From Syntrophaceae bacterium UBA5761 (GTDB lineage: Bacteria > Desulfobacterota > Syntrophia > Syntrophales > UBA4778), in NCBI GenBank assembly GCA_002418885.1, contig DIEZ01000050.1, forward strand, positions 138 to 36,652: a DNA stretch of 36,515 nt, written 5' to 3'. The translations under genes and the position numbers were made by a program. Below the pieces are notes generated by a model. That model searched no databases. It was not told where the DNA came from and saw only the letters and a list, made by a program, of their open reading frames with translations. Positions 22,898 to 31,479 of the stretch are shown here, piece after piece (position 1 is the first letter of the stretch; each line of letters opens with the position of its first letter).

Positions 22898-23970
22898 GCG
22901 TCCCCGCCTTTCGGTCGCCGGAAAGACTCGACCTTTTCGATCGCCCATCGCCATGAAAATTCCTGGCTTCCCATGATACCGTGACGGGCAAAGATCATCA
23001 CAAGGATCAGGATGAGGGAAAAGATGACCATCCTCATGCCGGGAATGCCGGGGATGTGAAGGCCGCCTATGAACAGCGGTTCCTCCACTACCCGTAAAAG
23101 TTCACCTCCGAGGGTGACCATGAAAGCCGCTATGACCGCCCCCGTCGTGCTTCCCAGACCGCCGATGACGATTATGATCAAGAGATTGAAGGTCAGAAAG
23201 AAGGTGAAAAGGTTGGGAGAGATGGTGGTGATGAAATGGGCCAGTATACCGCCGCCGACTCCACCGAAAAATGCGCTCACGGTAAAAGCGAGCATTTTGT
23301 GTCTGAAGGTGTCGACCCCGACTGCCTCCGACGCTGTTTCGTCATAGCGGATCGCTTTCAGCGCAAGGCCATAGCTGCTCTGCACTAAGCGGTAGATGAG
23401 GAAGACTGTGATGACGGCGAAGCCCCACGACCAGGCCATGTCGGTGTAGTTCACGATTCCTTTGAGCCCAAGCGGTCCGTTGGTGATGCTCTGGGCGTTG
23501 TTGGCGACGACTCGGACCACTTCGCCGAACCCGAGTGTGACGATGGCCAGATAATCCCCCCGGACCCTGAAGACAGGGAACCCCATCAAGAAGGCCATGA
23601 ATGCCGTCACCAGTCCCGCGATTAAAAGGGATATTATGAAGGGGGCGTGGATGACGCTGAGAGGCCAGATGAGCGGTTTCACTATGAAGGAAAGCTCTTT
23701 TTCAAGGGGCGTCATGGTGAGTAAAGCCGAGGTATAGGCGCCGATGGCCGCGAAGGCGTTCGGCGCAAGAGAAAATTGGCCGGTTACGCCGTTGATCAGG
23801 TTGTAACTGACGGCAAGGCCGATGAAGATGGCGCAATTGATCAGTATCCGGGTTTCATAGTCGCTGCCGAAGCGGTCGGCCAGGAAAAGCAAGAAAAGAA
23901 AGACGGCCGTTGTGGTCAAGGAAAGAAGTCGGTCCCGGCGGTTCATCTTGCGGTTGTTCCTCAGCTCCAT
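22894..23970 (-). CDS. livM: Branched-chain amino acid-type ABC transporter permease LivM
   Basis: 358-aa inner-membrane permease with about eight to ten hydrophobic segments. The family segments [24 protein letters not shown] and [16 protein letters not shown] are present, as is the coupling-helix region around [14 protein letters not shown]. It lies 15 bp after livH. A start at 23970 lacks a clear RBS; ATG 23946 ([10 protein letters not shown]), with AGGA upstream, is an alternative. Confidence 0.92.
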   Translation of the reverse strand: MELRNNRKMNRRDRLLSLTTTAVFLFLLFLADRFGSDYETRILINCAIFIGLAVSYNLINGVTGQFSLAPNAFAAIGAYTSALLTMTPLEKELSFIVKPLIWPLSVIHAPFIISLLIAGLVTAFMAFLMGFPVFRVRGDYLAIVTLGFGEVVRVVANNAQSITNGPLGLKGIVNYTDMAWSWGFAVITVFLIYRLVQSSYGLALKAIRYDETASEAVGVDTFRHKMLAFTVSAFFGGVGGGILAHFITTISPNLFTFFLTFNLLIIIVIGGLGSTTGAVIAAFMVTLGGELLRVVEEPLFIGGLHIPGIPGMRMVIFSLILILVMIFARHGIMGSQEFSWRWAIEKVESFRRPKGGDA

Positions 23971-23985
23971 GGCAGGTTAATCCGG

Positions 23986-24847
23986 TCAGTCGGGCAGTCT
24001 ATCCCCCATCAAGCCGGTCGGCCTGAAGAGGAGGATAAAGATCAGGATCCCGAAGGCTATGGCATCACGGTACCCTGCCATGTCGGGTCTTGCGGCCACA
24101 AGCAGGATCTCGAGGAGGCCTAACAGCAGGCCTCCAACCATCGCACCCCCGACGTTCCCGATGCCGCCGAGGACAGCGGCCACGAAGGCCTTGAGGCCCG
24201 GCAGGATTCCCATGAGCGGGTTGATCTGGGGATACCTCATCGCCCACATGATGCCGCCGGCGGCGGCCACGGCCGAGCCGACGGCAAATGTGACGGCGAT
24301 GATCCGGTCTACGTCAACGCCCATGAGTTTCGTGGTTTCCATGTCATAAGCGATGCAGCGCATCGACCTACCCGTATTCGTCCTGTAAATGACGACATAA
24401 AGGGAAAGGAATATGAGCAATGTCAGGATCGCCGTCCATATATGCAGATCCAGGACCCTGACGTTGCCGAACGTATGAACGCCGCTGAGTAATTCTGGAC
24501 GGATGAATGCCTTGGGGCGCCCGGTGAAGAGAACGAGACCGAGGTTTTCGAGAAGGAAGGAAACACCAATTGCCGTGATCAGGGCAGAAATGCGAGGGGC
24601 GTTTCTTACCGGCCTGTACACCCCCCCGGTCGATCAGGACGCCGAGAAAGGCCGTCAGAACAACGGCTACCAAGAAGGAGGCCCACCAGGGCAGGGAGAA
24701 CATCATGATTCCGTAAAACGCAAAATAGCAACCGGCCATCATGACGTCGCCGTGGGCGAAATTTATGAGGCGCAGAATTCCGTAGACCATGGTGTAGCCG
24801 ATGGCAATGAGGCCGTACAGGCATCCCAGCGAGACGCCGTTGATCAA
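23986..24847 (-). pseudogene. livH: livH permease gene, frameshifted at a homopolymer
   Basis: Two overlapping reading frames encode the two parts of a LivH permease. The N-terminal part (from 24847, LINGVSLGCLYGLIAIGYTM to VLIDRG) runs into a run of seven G on the - strand (24627-24621), and homology resumes in another frame (VYRPVRNAPRISALITAIG) down to the stop at 23986. With six G the frames join as LIDRGVYRPVRN, as in intact LivH. This could be a sequencing or assembly slip, a real mutation or slippage. The start is also odd: TTG 24847 has no RBS, while homology reaches back to about 24874, where ATC GAC GCC follows AGGA. The full product would be about 290-300 aa. Confidence 0.85.
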
Positions 24848-24894
24848 TTGTTGGGTAAATACAGAGGCGTCGATGGTGGTCCTCGAAACAACAA

Positions 24895-24925
24895 ATCAGG
24901 GGCGCAACGCTAAATCGCCCCTGAT
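24895..24925 (-). terminator. Hairpin terminator/attenuator between binding-protein gene and livH
   Basis: ATCAGGGGCG, 11-base loop, CGCCCCTGAT: a perfect 10-bp stem. On the - strand it is followed by TTTGTTGTTT, giving a terminator-like structure 21 bp after the binding-protein stop. It probably limits read-through so that the binding protein is made in excess over the permeases. Confidence 0.7.
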
Positions 24926-24946
24926 GTTTGTCGGTTTATCTTTCGG

Positions 24947-26083
24947 TCACGGGTTGATCGTAGTCAAATAAGTGAATTTGCCGTTCTTAACCTGGAGCAG
25001 GACCATTCCTTTCCTCGCGTTGCCGTCCTCGCCTATGCTCATGACCCCGGATACTCCGGGGAAATCCTTGGTGCTCGCCAGGGCATCGCGTATTTTAGGC
25101 CCTTCCAGGGACTTAGCCCGACGGATGGCGTCTATAAGGACAAAATAAGCATCGGCACCGAGGGCGTCGAATCCGCTCGCCTCGGTCTTATACGTAGCTT
25201 CGTAAGCCTGGATGTACTTTTTTGCAAGTTCTGTTGTAGCTCCGTCTTTGGCAAAGTGTCCTGTGAAAGTGAATCCCTCGACAGCATTGCCGCCGATAGA
25301 AATCAGCTCAGGTGCATGGGCGCCGTCGGCGGAAAGGATGGGTATCTTGAGACCAAGTTCGGCTGCCTGCTTACAGACGAGCGCGTCTTCTGTGTAATAA
25401 TTCGGCATATAGAGTATATCCGGTTTCGTTGCGGCGATAGAGGAAAGTTGGGCCGTGAAATCTTGGTCGCCGGACTGGCAAAATGTGGAGGCTGTGATGA
25501 CACCACCCAACGATATGAATTCCTGCTTGAAGAAATTGGCCAGATCCACACAATAGTCTTGGGCCTGATCCATAAGCAAAGCCGCTTTTCTCGCCTTAAG
25601 GTTCTCGTAAGCGTATTTTGCGGCGACCACTCCCTGGAAGGGGTCGATGAAGCAGACCCGGAATATGTATTTTCGGTTCTGTGTAACCCGCGGGTCCGTC
25701 GCCGTGGGGCTGACGACCGGGACTTTGGCCTCCTCGGCGATCGCCGCACCGGCCATCGTGTTCCCGCTCGTAGACGTGCCGATGAGTGCGACGACTTTTT
25801 CTTTCTTGATGAGCCGTGATACGGCGTTTGCTGCTTCAATTTTGTCGCTTTTTTCGTCTACAAGGATGAGCTCGACTTTCTTACCCAGGACCGTCGGCTC
25901 GAGTTTGTTTGCCGTTTTGATGCCGGCCCATCCCATCTGCCCGTATGAAGCGACACCTCCGGTCATGGGAAGGAAGACGCCTATTTCGACGATATCGGCC
26001 TCTTTTTTTGGTAATATGAAAACAACGAGTGCGGCGGCAACGGCAAGCCCGGCCAACGCCAAAAAAATGTTTTTCGCCTTCAT
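24947..26083 (-). CDS. Branched-chain amino acid-type substrate-binding protein
   Basis: 378-aa periplasmic binding protein of the LivJ/LivK class. A basic N-terminus and a hydrophobic stretch (residues about 5-24) form a signal or anchor, with no lipobox cysteine. The mature part starts with IVEIGVFLPMTGG and includes LIGTSTSGNTMA, SPTATDPRVT and FDALGADAYF. ATG 26083 is preceded by AAAGAGGGG. As first gene of the operon it defines the substrate, which cannot be read from sequence; amino acids, or organic acids used by the neighbouring catabolic genes, are both plausible. Confidence 0.92.
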   Translation of the reverse strand: MKAKNIFLALAGLAVAAALVVFILPKKEADIVEIGVFLPMTGGVASYGQMGWAGIKTANKLEPTVLGKKVELILVDEKSDKIEAANAVSRLIKKEKVVALIGTSTSGNTMAGAAIAEEAKVPVVSPTATDPRVTQNRKYIFRVCFIDPFQGVVAAKYAYENLKARKAALLMDQAQDYCVDLANFFKQEFISLGGVITASTFCQSGDQDFTAQLSSIAATKPDILYMPNYYTEDALVCKQAAELGLKIPILSADGAHAPELISIGGNAVEGFTFTGHFAKDGATTELAKKYIQAYEATYKTEASGFDALGADAYFVLIDAIRRAKSLEGPKIRDALASTKDFPGVSGVMSIGEDGNARKGMVLLQVKNGKFTYLTTINP

Positions 26084-26146
26084 GATGCCCCTCTTTAAGA
26101 GTCGTGAATTTAAAACGGGAGAATGTAAGGCCGCTGATGAATTTTG

Positions 26147-26177
26147 TTTATAAAACACGAAAAGGGGGATATGTCAA
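26147..26177 (-). promoter_or_regulatory. Possible promoter of the Liv operon
   Basis: On the - strand TTGACA (26177-26172) and TATAAA (26152-26147) separated by 19 bp, longer than the ideal 17. The start would lie near 26140, about 57 nt before the binding-protein gene. The hexamers are good, the spacing is poor. Confidence 0.4.
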
Positions 26178-26233
26178 TGGATGATTCATGATATACGTAA
26201 GTTGCACAGTTTCGGAGAAAGACAGACGAAGAA

Positions 26234-27121
26234 ATGAACCTATTGCTCGACGAATACATGAATTATCTGGCCATGGAAAAGGGCGTCTCCCTGAACACGC
26301 TGGAAGCTTACAGCCGCGACATCGGGCGGTTTCTCGCTTTCATAGAAGCGAAGGGGTTGAAGGGGATTCAAGACATTTCGTCCGATCATGTGATAACATA
26401 TTTGGGGATGCAACGTAGGCAGGGGCTTTCATCCGCGTCCGTGAACAGGGGGGTGACCGCCATCAGGGGGTTTTACCGGTATTTGGTCGCAGAAAAGAAG
26501 GTAGATGAAAACCCGGTCGCCCATATAGAATCCTCAAAAGCATGGATGCGACTCCCGGACACGTTGACAAGAGAAGAAATGACCCGGCTCATCGAGGCGC
26601 CGTCAGGGGAAGGTCCTTCGGACTTGAGAGATGCGGCCATGCTGGAGTTGCTGTATGCGACCGGACTGAGGGTGTCGGAACTGATCGACCTCACGACGAA
26701 CAGCATCAACTGGCAGGCGGGGTACCTGATCGCCCGCGGCAAGGGAAATAAGGAGCGTGTCGTACCGATAGGACGGACTGCGCTCGCGGTACTGAACTTA
26801 TACATGGAAAAGAGTAGACCGGAATTCCTCAAAGGGAAAGAAAGCGGCATCCTGTTCTTGAATCGTTTCGGACGGGGCTTGACGCGCCAGGGAATCTGGA
26901 AGATCGTCAGAAAATACGCCACGCAGGTCGGTCTTGCCGGCAAGGTTCATCCGCATACGTTCAGGCATTCTTTTGCGACACATCTTCTTGAGGGAGGCGC
27001 CGACCTCAGGTCGGTCCAGGCGATGCTCGGTCACGCAGACATCGCTACCACTCAGGTCTACACGCACGTCACAAGGGAAAGGTTGAGGGAAGTCCACAGA
27101 AAATTTCATCCCAGGGGGTGA
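26234..27121 (+). CDS. xerD: Tyrosine recombinase XerD-like
   Basis: 295-aa site-specific recombinase. The catalytic set is complete: R146 (TGLRVSEL), K170 (RGKGNKERVV), H241 and R244 (HTFRHSFATHL), H267 (LGHADI) and nucleophile Y276 (TQVYTHV). The N-terminal SAM-like domain (about 1-85) and the size are those of housekeeping XerC/XerD, which resolve chromosome dimers at dif with FtsK. Its last bases overlap the following TPR gene (GTGA), and no attachment sites or phage genes surround it, so a chromosomal role is favoured over an integrase. Confidence 0.9.
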   Translation: MNLLLDEYMNYLAMEKGVSLNTLEAYSRDIGRFLAFIEAKGLKGIQDISSDHVITYLGMQRRQGLSSASVNRGVTAIRGFYRYLVAEKKVDENPVAHIESSKAWMRLPDTLTREEMTRLIEAPSGEGPSDLRDAAMLELLYATGLRVSELIDLTTNSINWQAGYLIARGKGNKERVVPIGRTALAVLNLYMEKSRPEFLKGKESGILFLNRFGRGLTRQGIWKIVRKYATQVGLAGKVHPHTFRHSFATHLLEGGADLRSVQAMLGHADIATTQVYTHVTRERLREVHRKFHPRG

Positions 27122-28821
27122 CGTTGGAATACTACGGGGCTGAAAAGGACAAGACGGAAGAAAGACCGCCCAGGCCGTCGCTTAAAGGCAGGAAAAAAGC
27201 GGTTGTGGCGGTCGTGGTCGTAGCGGTGCTCGCCCTGGCGGCAATACTGTCTTTCTACTATGCCGGTGAGAAGAGTCTCGAACGATTGAGGGATACCGCT
27301 CTGTCGATTGTCCCGGGGAACAAACCGAAGTTTTATTCCCTCCTGATCGAGAAGAACGGCAAGGACTACGAGCTGACTGATGGGGGTACCTTCGAAGTAA
27401 CCTATCGCGATGTCTTTGTGATCAAGAAGGTATCGGCGAGTTCTCCTTTCAGCCTGTGGTTGTCCGCGGACATCGAAGGCCTGGGTAACGAGAACGATCT
27501 CGGTGTGCTGTTGAAGGGCATCGACCTGGTCGACAAGGTAATGTCGGCGGAACCTACGGTGGGGGCACCGGCCGGACATTGCTTTATCAAGGTTCGGTAC
27601 CGGGGCGAAGTTATCTCCAAAATACCGGTCAATGTCGTCATCACTCCACAGGATTGGGTCAGGCAAGCGAAGGAAACGCAAGGCGGGCAGTCGCAGGTCG
27701 ATTACCTGAAGAAGGCCGAAGAAATGAACGGGGCCGACCCCGACGTGAACCGGATGCTCGCGAGGGCGTACCTCCAGGAAGGACGGACAGACAAGGCAAT
27801 CGACGAATACCTTAAGATATTGAAGCGCAGGCCCGATGATGTGCAGGCGATGGCCGAACTCGCCCGGCTTCAGATGGAGCAAAAACGCTACAGCGAGGCC
27901 GCCGACCTCTACAGGAAGGTCACCCGCGCAAACCCGAAGGATGCCGCTGCTTATGCAAACATGGGCTATGCATACGGAGAACTCGAAAATTGGGAGGCCG
28001 CCAGGTCGGCCTATGCCGAATCGCTTAAAATCAACCCGCATGACGCCACCGTACGTTTTCGTATGGCCGAGGCGTGCGAAAAAGCGGGAAAGCCGGCCCA
28101 GGCCGTGGAGCATTACCGATTGGCCCTGGAAAAAAAACGGGGGGATGTTTCTATCATGACGGCGCTCGCCAGGGCATGTCTGAAGGCAAAAAATTACGAT
28201 GAAGCCATAAAAATCTACCGAGAGCTGATAAAGAAAAATCCAAACAACCCATCACTCCATGCCCATTATGCCTTTGCGCTCGGCGAGATGAAAAAATACA
28301 GAGAATCGGCGGCGAATTACGAAAAGGCGCTCAGGCTTGGAGCGAAGGATCCGCAAATTCACTACAACCTCGGGTATACTTACGATAAGCTGGGATTGAA
28401 GGATAAGGCCCTGGCGGAATACGAGAAATTCGCCGCGACAAGGCCCAACATGGAAATCCTGTCGCTCCTGGCCGACCGTTATATGAAAATGAACAAACCC
28501 GACGGCGCAATCAGGGCCTACGAGAGAATGGTCAAGTTGAGCCCGGGCAAGGCCTCGCTTTACGCAGGGCTGGGACGGGCTTACGGCAAGAAGGGGAACG
28601 TCGACAAGGAAATCGAGAGCTATAAGAAATCCCTCCGTTACAACAACGAAGATGACAGCGTCCATCTCGCCCTGGGACAGGCATACGAGAAGAAGGGTAT
28701 GCTGGAGGCGGCCCTCGGGGAATACACGACGGCCTATAAGCTCAATCCTGAGTCGGAAGCGGGAAGGAAAATTCCCCGGTTGAAGATCAAACTGCTCCAA
28801 CAAAAGCACAAAGAATCGTGA
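27118..28821 (+). CDS. Membrane-anchored TPR-repeat protein
   Basis: 567-aa protein with a short basic, charged N-terminus, one transmembrane segment (about residues 28-48, Val/Ala-rich), a region without recognised fold (about 60-190), then roughly ten or eleven tetratricopeptide repeats (about 195-560) with typical pairs such as AYLQEGRTDKAIDEYLKIL and NPKDAAAYANMGYAYGEL. It probably scaffolds envelope proteins on one side of the inner membrane. The GTG start overlaps the xerD stop by 4 bp, and kdsA follows after 12 bp, linking it to the LPS block. No enzymatic motif is seen. Confidence 0.85.
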   Translation: MTLEYYGAEKDKTEERPPRPSLKGRKKAVVAVVVVAVLALAAILSFYYAGEKSLERLRDTALSIVPGNKPKFYSLLIEKNGKDYELTDGGTFEVTYRDVFVIKKVSASSPFSLWLSADIEGLGNENDLGVLLKGIDLVDKVMSAEPTVGAPAGHCFIKVRYRGEVISKIPVNVVITPQDWVRQAKETQGGQSQVDYLKKAEEMNGADPDVNRMLARAYLQEGRTDKAIDEYLKILKRRPDDVQAMAELARLQMEQKRYSEAADLYRKVTRANPKDAAAYANMGYAYGELENWEAARSAYAESLKINPHDATVRFRMAEACEKAGKPAQAVEHYRLALEKKRGDVSIMTALARACLKAKNYDEAIKIYRELIKKNPNNPSLHAHYAFALGEMKKYRESAANYEKALRLGAKDPQIHYNLGYTYDKLGLKDKALAEYEKFAATRPNMEILSLLADRYMKMNKPDGAIRAYERMVKLSPGKASLYAGLGRAYGKKGNVDKEIESYKKSLRYNNEDDSVHLALGQAYEKKGMLEAALGEYTTAYKLNPESEAGRKIPRLKIKLLQQKHKES

Positions 28822-28833
28822 AAGGCGGAGGTC

Positions 28834-29667
28834 ATGGAAACGAGGCAGATCAGGGTAAGGGACGTCGTGATAGGAGGCGGGGCGCCGTTTATCCTGGTCG
28901 CGGGTCCCTGCGTCATCGAGAGCCCGGAAGAAACGAGGGCCATCGCCCGGTCGTTGAAGGAAATGACCGCATCTCTCGGGATTCCTCTTGTTTTCAAGGC
29001 ATCTTACGATAAGGCCAATCGTACGTCCCTCAATTCCTACCGCGGCCCCGGTTTATCAAGAGGCCTTGAGATTCTCGAGTCTGTCAGGCGCGAAACGGGG
29101 GTCCCCGTTCTGTCCGATATCCACCGCTTTGAAGAGATAGAAGCGGCCGCCTCCGTTCTGGACATAGTGCAGGTACCCGCTTTTCTCTGCCGCCAGACCG
29201 ATTTTGTGATGGAAGCGGCACGCCGGGCAAAGGTTGTGAACATCAAGAAAGGCCAATTTTTGGCGCCTTGGGATGTGATCCATGTCGTCGACAAGGCCCG
29301 TTTTGCAGGAAACGACAACATCATCCTCACGGAGAGGGGAACGAGCTTCGGTTACAACAACCTGGTGGCGGATATGCGGTCGATCCCGGTCCTTCGGAAA
29401 ACCGGCTGTCCCGTGATTTTCGACGGAACACACAGCGTGCAGCTGCCGGGGGGTGCAGGGTCCGCCTCAGGGGGTGAACGGGGTATGGTGCCGTACCTGT
29501 CGAGGGCGGCTGTGGCTGCAGGAGTAGACGGTTTGTTCCTCGAAGTTCATCCTGACCCGGATACCGCCCTTTGCGACGGGCCGAACTCTCTGCGGCTGGA
29601 TACTCTCCCCCGCCTCCTCCGCCTGTTGCGGGAAATAGACAGTGTTGTGAAGGGAGTCCGGCTATGA
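28834..29667 (+). CDS. kdsA: 3-deoxy-D-manno-octulosonate 8-phosphate synthase KdsA
   Basis: 277-aa enzyme that condenses arabinose 5-phosphate with phosphoenolpyruvate for Kdo of lipopolysaccharide. Family segments are AGPCVIES, FKASYDKANRTS, QVPAFLCRQTD, NIKKGQF, ERGTSFGYNNLVADMRS and FDGTHSVQLPG. C26 in AGPC suggests the metal-dependent class (as in Aquifex) rather than the Asn-containing E. coli class. AGGCGGAGG precedes ATG 28834. Its stop overlaps kdsC by 4 bp. Confidence 0.96.
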   Translation: METRQIRVRDVVIGGGAPFILVAGPCVIESPEETRAIARSLKEMTASLGIPLVFKASYDKANRTSLNSYRGPGLSRGLEILESVRRETGVPVLSDIHRFEEIEAAASVLDIVQVPAFLCRQTDFVMEAARRAKVVNIKKGQFLAPWDVIHVVDKARFAGNDNIILTERGTSFGYNNLVADMRSIPVLRKTGCPVIFDGTHSVQLPGGAGSASGGERGMVPYLSRAAVAAGVDGLFLEVHPDPDTALCDGPNSLRLDTLPRLLRLLREIDSVVKGVRL

Positions 29668-30206
29668 GGAGAGGAATGAGTAAGGACCTCAAAGGCAGGT
29701 GGAAGAACATCACTCTGCTCATCCTGGACGTCGACGGGGTCTTGACGGACGGCCGTATCATAATGAGCGACGACGGAAAAGAATGGAAGCAGTTCGACGT
29801 GAAGGACGGCCATGGTATCAAGATGCTACTGAGAAGCGGCGTCGGGGTCATCTTCCTGACGGGCAGGAGCTCCAGGGTGGTCGCCCATCGTGCGCGCGAC
29901 CTCGGTGTAGTCGACGTTTTCCAGGGGGCCAGGGATAAGGTGAGGGTGCTCGACGACGTACTCAGTTCGAAAAGGGTCGATGCGGAGCACGTCGCTTACA
30001 TAGGCGACGATGTAGTGGACGTCCCGTTGTTCAAAAGAGTAGGCATCGCTATAGCCGTTGCAGATGCATGCCGAGAGGCCCGGAAGGCTGCAGATTACGT
30101 TACGGACAGAGAAGGAGGTCATGGTGCAGTCAGAGAAGTCTGCGACCTTATACTCCGGGCCCGCGGCGATTGGAAAAAAATCATAGCACAGTATGAAATC
30201 TCTTGA
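29664..30206 (+). CDS. kdsC: Kdo 8-phosphate phosphatase KdsC (HAD family)
   Basis: 180-aa HAD phosphatase. The nucleophile and acid D22/D24 lie in LDVDGVLTDGR, FLTGRSS is motif II, and GDDVVDVPL is motif IV. It has no cap domain, as is usual for tetrameric KdsC. It removes the phosphate from the KdsA product. ATG 29664 overlaps the kdsA stop and has AGGGAG seven bases upstream; ATG 29676 is possible. Confidence 0.94.
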   Translation: MRRGMSKDLKGRWKNITLLILDVDGVLTDGRIIMSDDGKEWKQFDVKDGHGIKMLLRSGVGVIFLTGRSSRVVAHRARDLGVVDVFQGARDKVRVLDDVLSSKRVDAEHVAYIGDDVVDVPLFKRVGIAIAVADACREARKAADYVTDREGGHGAVREVCDLILRARGDWKKIIAQYEIS

Positions 30207-30277
30207 CCCCGGGCGAATCAGCCTTCTATCGGTTCGTTTACATGGTCGGTCTCGGGTGCTATACGTCAGCGGACACG

Positions 30278-30880
30278 ATGAGGGATAATATTTCAAAAAT
30301 AGCAAGATTGATGCTCAGTGGTCGGAGAAGAACCTTCTACGTGGGTGTTGTCTTTGTCGTCATCCTGTCAGCGGCGTTGGTTTACCTCTTGAGGGATGGA
30401 AGGAATGGGGATGCTACAGGGGAGGTAAAACTGACGATAATCCCCGACCAGGCGGACGTCCAGGTAAAGGATATTCACTTCACGGAGGTAGGCGACCCGG
30501 AGCTGACCTGGGAGATACATGCCGACACGGCGAGATACCGAAAGAAAGAGAACCTGGTGAACTTTGAGCGCGTCAGCATAAAGCTGACCCGCAAAAACGG
30601 CAAATCGCTGACGTTGACGGGAAACGAAGGAGTATTGCACACGGACACCAAAGATGCCGAGATATTCGGCAACGTCGTTGCTTCGTCCAGCGGGGGCGAT
30701 GTGGTGGAAACGGACCGACTTTACTACTCGGACAAGGAGCGGAAGATCTTCACGGACAAGAAAATCATCCTCAGGAACGAACGGATGGAGGTGGACGGCA
30801 TCGGCATGGCTCTTTCGTTTCCTGAGGAAAGAGTGACACTCCAGTCGCGGGTCAAGGCCGTCATAAAGGCGGGAAGGTGA
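30278..30880 (+). CDS. lptC: LptC-like LPS export protein
   Basis: About 200-aa bitopic inner-membrane protein: one transmembrane helix near the N-terminus (TFYVGVVFVVILSAALVYLL) followed by a periplasmic beta-rich domain with DIHFTEVGDPELTWEIHADTA, typical of LptC. With LptA it should pass LPS across the periplasm. The start is uncertain: ATG 30278 is chosen as the nearest ATG that keeps a short basic N-terminus; TTG 30203, overlapping the kdsC stop, and ATG 30242 are alternatives, none with a clear RBS. Sequence similarity in this family is low, so the call rests on fold pattern and gene order. Confidence 0.82.
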   Translation: MRDNISKIARLMLSGRRRTFYVGVVFVVILSAALVYLLRDGRNGDATGEVKLTIIPDQADVQVKDIHFTEVGDPELTWEIHADTARYRKKENLVNFERVSIKLTRKNGKSLTLTGNEGVLHTDTKDAEIFGNVVASSSGGDVVETDRLYYSDKERKIFTDKKIILRNERMEVDGIGMALSFPEERVTLQSRVKAVIKAGR

Positions 30881-30884
30881 GAAG

Positions 30885-31460
30885 ATGACGAGAGGCCTTT
30901 TGAGATATTTGTTCAGGGCAATGGTTGCGGTGCTGCTGACGGCATTCTTTATCCAGTCGGCTGGTGCCGCCGACAGGGCCGGCAGTAAGGCCGTGTCATT
31001 GAAAGGAAAAGGTCCGATAGAGATAACATCCGACCGCCTTGATGCCTACAACGAGGAAAAACTCGTTGTTTTTTCCGGCAACGTCGTGGCGACGCAGGCC
31101 GATAAGGTCATCCGTGCCGACCAGCTTTTCGTTTATTACAAGAAAAAGAAAGGCACAAAAGGGCAAAAGTCAAAAGACTTCGGTGAAGAGGCGGGCGAAT
31201 TAGACAGGATCGAAGCGAGGGGTAACGTACGGGTTACGCAGGGCAAGAAGGTCGTAACCGGTGAACACGGCGTCTTATACAACGACGAGCAAAAAATAGT
31301 CATGACGGGAAACCCGGTCATGCGGGAGGGAGATAATATCCTCAAAGGGGAAAGAATCATCGTCCTTCTCGATGAGGACCGGGGTATAGTGGAGAGCTCG
31401 AAGGAGAAGCGGGTTACGGCTACGATATACCCCGATGAATCCAAGAATAAAAAACCTTGA
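30885..31460 (+). CDS. lptA: LPS transport periplasmic protein LptA
   Basis: 191-aa protein with a cleavable signal peptide (hydrophobic residues about 11-25, AGA-A cleavage near 28) and an OstA/LptA beta-jellyroll: ITSDRLDAYNEEKLVVFSGNV and GEHGVLYNDEQKIVMTGNPV. A lysine-rich insertion (residues about 83-94) and a basic tail are unusual. It forms the periplasmic LPS bridge. It starts 5 bp after the lptC stop. Confidence 0.92.
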   Translation: MTRGLLRYLFRAMVAVLLTAFFIQSAGAADRAGSKAVSLKGKGPIEITSDRLDAYNEEKLVVFSGNVVATQADKVIRADQLFVYYKKKKGTKGQKSKDFGEEAGELDRIEARGNVRVTQGKKVVTGEHGVLYNDEQKIVMTGNPVMREGDNILKGERIIVLLDEDRGIVESSKEKRVTATIYPDESKNKKP

Positions 31461-31479
31461 TCCGCAAAGTGGGTATTCG

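Noticed and set aside
26234..27121. XerD-like gene as integrase of a mobile element
   Set aside because: Housekeeping-type length and domain layout, overlap with a cellular gene, and no att-like repeats, tRNA or phage genes nearby.
27106..28113. 335-codon open frame antisense to the TPR gene
   Set aside because: Shadow of the TPR frame; low-complexity composition and no family.
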